Source: Cercis canadensis
Lineage: Eukaryota; Streptophyta; Magnoliopsida; Fabales; Fabaceae
Length of the DNA: 64,000 nucleotides
Assembly (NCBI GenBank): GCA_003255065.1
Contig: QAOA01002524.1
Coordinates: forward strand, 163,425-227,424
Direction of reading: 5' to 3'
The first letter of the stretch is position 1. Each line of letters opens with the position of its first letter. The position numbers were made by a program, and so were the translations under genes. This document shows positions 56,286-64,000 of the stretch, one piece after another. The notes under the pieces were generated by a model that saw only the letters and a list, made by a program, of their open reading frames with translations, searched no databases and was not told where the DNA came from.

Positions 56286-56320
<35 letters not shown>
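56286..56320. repeat. (TA)n microsatellite
   Basis: About 17 uninterrupted TA units. Confidence 0.95.
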
Positions 56321-56323
<3 letters not shown>

Positions 56324-56576
56324 TAAGAAGGAACTTTGATGCTCAACTGAATGGAGATTAGTCCTTCTGTATGTCAGGTTCATTATGTAAGATTTAGCAT
56401 CTGGAAAAAAATCAGGTTATTGGAAGATATTATTTTAAAGATAACAGACTTCGATTAAGAATGAATTCTCTTTACATACGGAATCTCATAGTATTCTCCA
56501 AGAAGTCTCAATTATGAAATATAATAAGATGAGTCATCTAATCCTGGGGCATGCTGAGGAATTACATGCATGAGAA

Positions 56577-57040
56577 TCAGGTCTGCTTGTCATCAATATT
56601 CAACTCTTCAATAACATTCCCATGGTTTAAGGGATTAAAGCCTTCAATTTCAGAACATTTGCTGGGAATTGTGGGCGAGCGATTCCCTTGATTCACTGCA
56701 TACTTTCGCGCAATAATGACAGAATTTATAACCTCATCAGTTGGATGAAAAACTGAGAGAACTTCAAAGCCTTTGAGATCAGATGAATCAACAACCGGAT
56801 AAAGGAACTCTCGAGCTCCACATGCACTTCTCAGCAACAGAATAGCTCCAGGAGCCATGTGCTTGGCTAGGTGATTGATGACCTGAGTCTTCTCCTTATG
56901 GTCCATGGCTACAAGTGCTGTCAAGAACACATCATACTCCTTTAGGCCACTTGACACATTTGCTATATCTGTAGTGTGGAAGAACATTCTTTTGGATAAG
57001 TCAGGATCAGATGTAATCTAGTCAAGGGAATCACTTGACA
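56577..57040 (-). pseudogene. Nicotianamine synthase, 5'-truncated
   Basis: The minus strand reads ITSDPDLSKRMFFHTTDIAN, GLKEYDVFLTALVAMDHKEK, NHLAKHMAPGAILLLRSACG, FLYPVVDSSDLKGFEVLSVF and HPTDEVINSVIIARK, ending in a 35-residue tail and TGA (stop at 56577). This is the C-terminal 40-45 percent of nicotianamine synthase, which joins three S-adenosylmethionine units to make the metal chelator nicotianamine. A stop (TAG) stands about 12 codons before the conserved MFFHTTD, and no upstream portion is present (the family is about 320 residues). It is a partial copy; function is unlikely. Confidence 0.88.
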
Positions 57041-57963
57041 CAATATCATACTCTATTTCTTTCTTTATTGTCATAATTTATGGTAGATATCAGTTTGAAT
57101 AATTATATATTTCATGTTTATCATGATCACCAATATAATAAAATAGGAATACTTGTTAATGACAATTTATCTATATGCAAGGTTTCTAATATAACAATCT
57201 AAGAACCACTTTGATTATAAGAAATTGTACTTCAAAATAATAATCTAACAACAAAAAATTAAGGCCTTGAATCAAAATATAATAATTATAGCACTAATAT
57301 AAAATATTTTATTATTAAAACTTTTTTTTTTCAAATTATAACAAAGTGCTTATTAATATCTTTTTCAGTAATTTTCACAATTATAAGCACTTATACACTT
57401 GTCTATCCAAATGCTTTAGAAATAGCTCATAAATTTTAAAAGCGCTTCTTCAAGTATGTATTCAAACACTAAATAACTTAATTTAAAAGAAGCTTATGGT
57501 ATAAAAGCTTTTTATATAAGGTCTTTTTATATAAGCGCTTAAATAAGCCATTTACCCAAAGGTGCCTTGATATATCTTGAAGAGTTATAAAAACATTAAA
57601 AAAAATCACCTAATTTGTACCAACGAGCTTAATTTTATGACCATCTAATTTTATGTGGAGCCAAAAAAAGCTTGAATTTTAAAACGAGAGTTAAATTTTA
57701 TGCCCAAACTTTTGTTTTTTAAATAGTACAACTACCTATCTTCTAATTAATTTGTAGATTCATGGAAATCAAGAGTTTCAAATATCATTCCCTTACAATA
57801 GCCTAGGAACCCGACCAAAAACTAATTTCAAAGTAATAAATGATTATAGCATTCAAATCAAGTTCATTTCGCCTCTCAAAATAATGCAAAGTTGCAAAAA
57901 ATTATTTCATGGTCAAATTGAAAATTAACTTTCCGAGCTTGTGTGGTTACTTTCCACTGACAA
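57041..57963. other. AT-rich stretch, no gene; MITE-like piece at 57340-57570
   Basis: Contains TTATAAGCACTTATACAC, AAGCGCTTAAATAAGCC and similar words that mirror 54088-54290 in reverse orientation. No coding signal. Confidence 0.35.
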
Positions 57964-58630
57964 GGTGTTTGGTGTAGGGAATGTTTTTTTCCCAACTAGA
58001 CTACATTCTTGAGAATCTCGTTTTCAAGAATGGGACTCTTGAAAAAGTTAACAAAAAATGTTTAGTTATCACTCAATTTTCTTAGGAATAATATGTTACA
58101 TTCTCGATAAAATTTCATTCACATGTTTGGTTCAAGTGAAATATTCTTAGGAATGTAATTAATTTTTTCAAAAACACTCTTAATTGAAATAAAAGAAAAT
58201 AAGTAAAATATCACAACATGTACTTATAAATTGATGATCCATGAGAGCAAAAAAATTTCTAACATTATAAATAATTCCAAAATGTACAAAGGTACATCTT
58301 AATTACTACATTGATACTATCACAAATACATCAAACCATTGTTATTATACAATTGTGCAAAACATGAACCCAAAAAAAAAANAAAAAAAAAACACAAACC
58401 ATTGTGCTATATATGAAAGTAGCAAAAAGCAAACAAGTTCACAACCAACTTAATTAATAGTAAAGCAGCTATAAGGTGTGTGCTGCTTATAGCTGCTAAA
58501 ATTTATTGCACATAAAAATTTTCAACTCACGATCAATATTAAAAAAATAATTCATTGCACTTTGATCCTTGGTAATCATAGATCCAACTCTCACCCTTTC
58601 CATATCAGTCAGCCCCTCAACCTTCTTCAA

Positions 58631-59945
58631 TTATTCACATACTTGCATCCTCCTTTCTGCTCCTTCCTTTTCATGCTTGAAATAGCCAACAAGGTCACCA
58701 ATGTTGTCTTTGGTGCTCTCATACACTTTTCCTAGCACTTGCATAGTCTCTACAAGTTGTTTGATAATGACATCGGTCTCTTTGGTTCTCTTCCTCTTTC
58801 CCCTTGCACTAGATGCAGAACCTTGACCATTTGAAGCACCAATACCAATGTGATTGGAATAATGGCCTGGAGATTGTGGAAGCTTAGTCTCAGCCACAAA
58901 ATCAATGGGAGCCTCATCTATGTTTACATCATCACCTACAGATAAAGCATCTTCTTGCCTCTCTCTATCCATTGCCTTAATTGCATCAACAAGATCTTTA
59001 GCATCTGCCCCAATGGCTCTATCATTTCCATAAACCAATGCCAAGTCATCAAAATGGGGCAATGACTTCTTGAACAAACCTTGAGCATTTTCCAAAATAG
59101 TAAAAGTTACTATCAATTATTAACAAAAAAAATATTCATAATTTTGAGATATATATTTGTATTAACAAATTTTGAAGAATCGGATATAGTCACAACACTA
59201 ATGCAAAACGAGTATAAAAAATGTGGAAACCGAAACAAGTTGATGCATGGGAAATGAATAAAGAAAAGCAATAAGGTAAGACAACATGTCAAAAATACAT
59301 AAAGAAAGAGAAAAACAAAAATGTAGCAAGTGAATAAGTGGAGCTAAAATAATATGAAAAAAGTTGCAACATGGAGTAGTTTGGACAGCATAGAGCATCA
59401 TTCAAGAAATGCGTAAATAATGGAATAAAAGAAGTCAACTTGTCTTGTATCATTACCTTCACCCAATCTTGGAATAATTTTTTTTCAACAATCATTGTTT
59501 TCTCTTTATCATTCCACCTAAATCCACTTGCCTTTAACATTTCAACTATAGTACATTATTGCTTCTTAAGCTGCTTCACTCTTGATTCAATATGTGGACT
59601 GGCTTTCAAGCCACAACCTGACATCTTTTGATGGAGCCACTGTTCCAATTATTTTGTATATCTAGGTTTAAATGTGTCATTGTCTCCGGTTCACTTTCTA
59701 CAAGCTGTAAGTTCCAATAAGCACTCCACAACCTTTTTATCTTCATCTCTTGTCCATTGATGTTTTTTACTTGTCAAAGNAACCCGACATCTTTTGATGG
59801 AGCCACTGTTCCAATTATTTTGTATATCTAGGTTTAAATGTGTCATTGTCTCCGGTTCACTTTCTACAAGCTGTAAGTTCCAATAAGCACTCCACAACCT
59901 TTTTATCTTCATCTCTTGTCCATTGATGTTTTTTACTTGTCAAAG
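58631..59945 (-). pseudogene. PIF/Harbinger Myb/SANT-like DNA-binding protein
   Basis: From 59945 downward: LTSKKHQWTRDEDKKVVECL, then (frame broken) CGLKASPHIESRVKQLKKQ, MLKASGFRWNDKEKTMIVEK and LFQDWVK. After a gap near 59100-59450 comes the usual continuation NAQGLFKKSLPHFDDLALVY with GNDRAIGADAKDLVDAIKAM, a nuclear-localisation-like RGKRKRTKE, and a C-terminal helix that starts IIKQLVETMQVLGKVYES. The stop is at 58631. This accessory protein binds element ends and works with the transposase. Stops sit in the Myb part, and the segment 59618-59945 is doubled around an N. Confidence 0.8.
59618..59945. other. Direct duplicate flanking a single N (probable assembly join)
   Basis: Bases about 59618-59779 and 59783-59945 are identical or nearly so, joined at N 59780. 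The duplicate repeats part of the Myb/SANT-like coding segment and is best read as unmerged contig overlap. Confidence 0.85.
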
Positions 59946-60200
59946 TTTGTTGGTTTGATTCCTCTATACTCTTTTACAACATATAAATGATGAAAAAAAG
60001 AAGAAGTAAATATTTGTAGCATAAAAATCATCAATAGTAATATAATGATAAATAAAAATTTAATTTCATTATAAAGATAAATATCCAATAGGACAAATAA
60101 ATAAATAACAAATGTCAAAGAGGAATAAATCTTCTTAAGTTCATTACAAAGATAAATAACAATTGAATTTGAATAAACGCACAACATTAAATTTAAAAAT

Positions 60201-60670
60201 TCAGTGTTGTCCTCCTTTCCAAGCATTAAACATTTCTGTTGCAAGATTGTTTCTCCATAAACTCCAAGCATCATTTGCCTCAACATGCTTAATCATTTCA
60301 CCAAGGATGACATCTTCATTGTTTTCAACTTCCATCTCCATTATTTCTCTCTCCAATGGATCCACTGACATCTCTCTTTGGATATGATTATGTAACAAGC
60401 AGCATGCTGTTATTATTCTTACTTGAATTTTAATTGGATAAAATGACTTGTTCCTTAAAATTGCCCAATACCTTTTTAGCAACTCAAAACATCTCTCAAT
60501 TATATTTTTAGTAGAGGAATGTTTCATATTAAAATATTCTTATGGAGTTGTAAACTGTGACTCATGCGTCCACTTATTTACATGATACGTTTGTCCTCTA
60601 TAAGAAGTTAGAAATTCTTCGCCGTTCATATATCCAGCATCACATAGGTAGTAATAACCTATTATAAAAT
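60201..60670 (-). pseudogene. PIF/Harbinger transposase, C-terminal part
   Basis: The minus strand reads YYYLCDAGYMNGEEFLTSYR, GQTYHVNKW, a stop, then FNMKHSSTKNIIERCFELLK, RYWAILRNKSFYPIKIQVRI and ITACCLLHNHIQREMS, ending WRNNLATEMFNAWKGGQH. The Asp in LCDAGY and the Glu in IIERCF are at the positions of the second Asp and the Glu of the DDE triad in HARBI1-like transposases. A TAA after FTTP interrupts the frame, and the first catalytic Asp region is missing, so this copy is inactive. Confidence 0.85.
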
Positions 60671-61029
60671 ATACAACTTTAGATTAATTCAATTCATATC
60701 CCATAATGTAATGTCTTCTCAATTTAATCCCTCACTTAAGAGTTTTGTTTCAATCAAATTTCTTTGTCTAATTTAGCTAATTTCAATGACGAAAATATTG
60801 ATGTAACCATTAAAAAGTGATGTGACACTATTAAATGCCACATCCCAAGCATCTATAGACTCTTAATTGATGAATGGGCCAAATTGCATTTTAAAAAAAG
60901 AAAATCATCATCTCCTCTATTTCGTTGAGTATCATTTGAAAGAGACAATTAAATGAGGGTTTCTCAAGCTTTGCATTCTAAAGCTTCAATCCACACCTTC
61001 AAGCTTTGCATTTTGAAAGAAATAGAAGA
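60671..61029. other. No gene seen
   Basis: It may begin with an intron of the transposase gene (an acceptor-like ATTTTATAATAG on the minus strand). A stretch with TTTAATCCCTCACTTAAGAG resembles foldback MITE arms elsewhere in the window. Confidence 0.35.
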
Positions 61030-61451
61030 ATGTGTAGTGCTAGAGATTCATTTTCAAGTCACTCTTCATCTTCAAATGCTGTTGGGAGTGGAAAGCTATG
61101 CAAGCATGACCTCCCATGTGTTCTGCTGAAATCAAACACATGAGCTAATCTTGGTAGGTCATTTCTAAGGTGCCTATTATACAAGATAGCTAATTTGAAG
61201 TGCAAATTGTTTGAATGGGCAGATGGGTGTCAATCATCAAAGCATGTCAATGTTTTTCCAAGGAAGAGTTTGCATGTAGAGTGGAATGCTTGGAGGGTCT
61301 TAAGGACAAAGTAATAGCTTTGGAGGAGTTTAAGTTGAAGACAAAGAATGATATTAAAAAAAGGAAGTTCATTGCCATTGAACATGATAAGACAATAGAA
61401 AAAGAGAAATGTTGGGTTAGGGTGTTAGGAGTAATGCTTGTTTTGACTTAG
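61030..61451 (+). pseudogene. GRF-type zinc-finger protein remnant
   Basis: From ATG 61030: MCSARDSFSSHSSSSNAVGS, GKLCKHDLPCVLLKSNT, a stop, then ANLGRSFLRCLLYKIANLKC and KLFEWADG. The spacing of Cys residues and the GRxFxxC...C.FFxWxD pattern are those of plant GRF-type zinc fingers. A frame change leads to a coiled-coil-like tail (VECLEGLKDKVIALEEFKLK) and a hydrophobic end (CWVRVLGVMLVLT), also usual in these small proteins. Many copies in plants are transposon-associated. Stops make this one inactive. Confidence 0.6.
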
Positions 61452-63691
61452 ATTGTATTTGGTTTTCATGTGACTTAGTTTTAGAAATTTGTACTATTTG
61501 GTTATGGTTTTTCAATATTAATGGTGTATCATATTTTAAACATTGATGTTGAAAAATCCTTATGGTGAAAAGTGGTTATTGTTTATGATTGTGTTTGTTC
61601 ATTTCTCTCCTTTGAAGTTAATGGTGGATGTGGTCTTTCAATTAAAAAAATTTATGGACTTCATTGGTATTATGCTATTTTGTTGTATGCAATTTATTGC
61701 TATTTTGTCATTTCAAAAATTTTAGAAGGTAATTATTGTAGTAGAAAATGTCAAATGTCAATTTTATGGCCTACACGAATTACTTGTTTAATGCTAATGT
61801 GTGTTCCATTGTTCCATTGTGCCAGATATGGGAGTCTCATTTAATTGAATTACTTGAATTTATTATTAAGTTCATTTGAATTTATTATTAAATTGCACTC
61901 TTTTTGGTCCCTTAGCCAATGGTAATATCTAGATGCTAGTTCACTAGTTAGATTTGGTAAGGATATTAATTTATATTCTTGTGTTCTGGTGAGCTGTCCT
62001 AAGCAATTTTTCTTTTGCTTTAACTAATTTGTTCTATAATTGATTTACCATTTCTGAGTGCATAGATTTGAAACGGGTGGGACTAGGCCTTTTGATTTGT
62101 TAATGGTTGATTGGTAGGATCCTTCTCTTATTTCTAAACTCCCTTGATGCTGTCTTGAAGCTTGCATGGATTATTGGTTGCTCTATTGCTGTCTCATAGA
62201 CCTATATCAAACCAAAATTAAAGAAGTATCAAATTGGTAGATTTAAAGAAGCTACAGAAAGTTAGCACATCACTACTAGTGATTGTGGGCTTCAATGCCC
62301 GTAAGTTTTAGGGTCTGTTTGGGAGTTTTTTTGGAGGGGAGAGGAGAGGAAAGGGAGAGGTTTTCCTCTCCTTTGTTTGGATGATTAAAATTAGCAAAAG
62401 GAAAGAAAAAGAAAGGAAAGGAAAAGTCTTATTGTAAAGTATTTTTACTAATTTATCCTTTATTATTAAAATAGATATATTTAATATAAAATTAAATAAT
62501 ATAATACACTTATTTCTTTTTTTTTTCTCTAAACTAATTAATTAATAAAACTAGAAAATAAATTAAATATTTTTCTAAAAAATTAAATTAATCAACAAAT
62601 TAGTGATAAATCATCCTAACATATAAAGCAATGATTAAGTATAACAGTAAAAGTTCAAATTGAGGCAATTTAATCACAAGAAAAATATATATAAAAAAAC
62701 TAACAACTCTCAAGTCACATGAAATATCTAACAACTCTCAAGTCTTTAAATGTGACCATTTCATACCATAATAAGCCCTAATTAAATATAAACTATTCAA
62801 AAAAAAAAAAAAAAACCAGTCCACTTAAAATCATAAGGTGATTTACAAGTATTATAGAATAGTAACATAACTCTTTTAAATAATTAAACCAGAGCATAAA
62901 TCATTCAGAAACATGTGTGAAGCTATAAATAATTAAATACAAGGTTTGTACATTCAAAGTCAATAATTTTTCCAATCTCCCATGATGCAAAGTACAACAT
63001 AAGTTTATAGGTATCAAGCCCTACTCCCACCAATGCCCTTCTCCATCATATGTTCTGCCATGAAATTACAAGCTCCATTAGATGGCACAACTCTGCTTTG
63101 TCAAGGACTGAGATCTGTATAATGCAGTTTTTTGTAGGCTGTTGTGCCTTGTGAAAATGAATTCTCCACTTCATTAGAAAGATACATAATCAAATATTGC
63201 ACATCCAGAATCTAACACAAAGCTTGTTGATGCCAAATTTAGTAAAACATATCAACATATATGTTTTTCTGCAGTAAATACCATAAATGCAACAAATCTT
63301 CCTTCAGTAAAAGCAAGAATATTACAGTAAAAAGTTCATCTTTATGAGGAATATAAAAGTTGTATCAAAGAAAATAAGGTCTTGCACACCAGAAAAAAGA
63401 ACTCCCATAACAAGATACAAACATTAAAAAAGCCAAATTTATAGGTAATGTATCTCTATGACAAGTCTCATAGATATTGAAGTTCATATGCCTTGGCCAT
63501 AGAGAGATGACCCCTAAAAATTTACTTTATTTGAGTACTGAAGCACCACAGAAGAAACCAAGAAGTATGCTTTTGATCTCAACAGCTCCATGGAGAATCA
63601 GTCTGAACTTCTATCCACATGGACAGAAGAAAACCTGTGATATTCGGAGCACAACATTATTACACAGGAGGTTACATATAGCAGGAAGTGA
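61452..63691. other. Mostly intergenic; possible 3' UTR at right, no gene seen
   Basis: AT-rich, with ORFs lacking domains (61543-61844). A transposon-end-like GGGTCTGTTTGGGAG at 62316 is followed by a purine-rich GGAGAGG stretch, but no partner end was found. Bases 63000-63691 may be the 3' UTR of the possible exon at 63692. Confidence 0.35.
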
Positions 63692-63789
63692 TTATAGCAA
63701 AGTGTGAAGACTGGCGTCAGCATTGGACATAAGTTTTCTAAGCCTTGACCTTGAATCAGTTTCACTTTCTGTTGCAAAACAATCGAGAA
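63692..63789 (-). CDS. Possible terminal exon of a minus-strand gene (partial)
   Basis: The minus strand has an acceptor-like CTCCCTGATTCAAG (just above 63789), then a frame LDCFATESETDSRSRLRKLM continuing SNADASLHTLL and a TAA at 63694-63692. It looks protein-like (charged, Ser-rich), but no further exon can be confirmed before the right edge. Product unknown. Confidence 0.3.
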
Positions 63790-64000
63790 CTTGAATCAGG
63801 GAGCTTATACATGTACAGAAAGCTTCACACCAAAGCTATACTTACACAGCTCATTGCAGTCACAACAATACTAATATTATTTGAACTAATATCAAAGATG
63901 CATATATTTATTATGACAAGACCCATGCTAACATACTTAATAAATTCCACATGCTAGCATACTTAAGAATTATTACCTTCCTGTATTAGGGGGACCAAAT

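Larger units (their letters stand above)
57964..60670 (-). mobile_element. PIF/Harbinger element with coding remnants
   Basis: The left end GGTGTTTGGTG (57964) and the next 430 bp match, in reverse, the right end of the PPR-carrying element (5560-5990). Shared words include TTTGCTCTCATG, ACATTTTGGAATTATTTATAA and CCATTGTTATTATACAA. On the minus strand it carries a DDE transposase remnant (60670-60201) and a Myb/SANT-like ORF (59945-58631), the two proteins typical of PIF/Harbinger. The other terminus was not found; the stretch past 60670 is unrelated or eroded, so the element is probably truncated. An N lies in an A-run at 58382. Confidence 0.8.

Noticed and set aside
62311..62420. Transposon-end-like GGGTCTGTTTGGGAG with purine-rich stretch
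   Set aside because: No matching inverted end or target duplication found, so no element was called.
1..64000. tRNA, rRNA or CRISPR features
   Set aside because: No tRNA cloverleaf with B-box-like GGTTCGAATCC, no rRNA-like stretch and no regularly spaced identical repeats with unique spacers were seen; short tandem repeats here are minisatellites or transposon parts.

Overview
This is nuclear DNA of a flowering plant, most likely a eudicot. It is AT-rich and has intron-split genes with GT-AG borders. Two intact genes are clearly plant-type: a PAM1-like RabGAP and dolichol-phosphate mannose synthase subunit 3. Around them lie plant-style Ty1/copia, Ty3/gypsy (Ogre/Tat-like), L1, PIF/Harbinger, Mutator-like and hAT elements. 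The species cannot be named from the sequence. Single-N joins flanked by near-identical direct duplicates point to a draft scaffold.

Region 1-16206 is a nest of transposons. A decayed Ty1/copia element (reverse transcriptase and RNase H on the plus strand) is broken three times. On its left is a minus-strand gag-only LTR element, cut by the window edge. In its RT gene sits a 2.4 kb PIF/Harbinger-type element (3626-5990) carrying exons of a pentatricopeptide-repeat gene. In its 3' LTR sits a complete 8.6 kb gag-only LTR retrotransposon (7256-15871) with a perfect 5-bp TATCA target duplication. Region 17040-23044 is a decayed L1-type LINE with DUF4283/zinc-knuckle ORF1, endonuclease, RT, RNase H and a poly(A) tail. 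Region 23092-26065 holds related foldback and long-TIR Mutator-like elements with 9-bp target duplications. A 404-bp solo LTR follows at 26442-26845.

Region 30173-37330 is the best gene: a minus-strand, eight-coding-exon TBC/RabGAP protein of 364 residues with both catalytic fingers. A 465-bp foldback element lies in its last intron. Region 38233-39125 is a LINE-type RNase H remnant with a hAT-type MITE beside it. Region 40725-42639 is the three-exon DPMS3 gene (minus). Region 46080-48350 is mostly old repeat. Region 48597-50699 (plus, possibly with a short exon at 51365) encodes an unrecognised 700-residue multi-pass membrane protein. A palindrome-centred promoter segment of this gene is shared with the hAT MITE.

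Region 52800-64000 is mostly broken genes: a Gly/Arg/Trp-rich exon remnant, a GRAS pseudogene, a 5'-truncated nicotianamine synthase, a PIF/Harbinger element with Myb/SANT-like and DDE transposase remnants (minus), and a GRF-type zinc-finger remnant. The ends of that coding Harbinger element match the PPR-carrying element at 3626-5990, so the two are probably the coding and gene-carrying members of one family. The last few hundred bases may hold the terminal exon of a minus-strand gene that begins beyond the window. There are no operons. The intact genes appear independent of one another.
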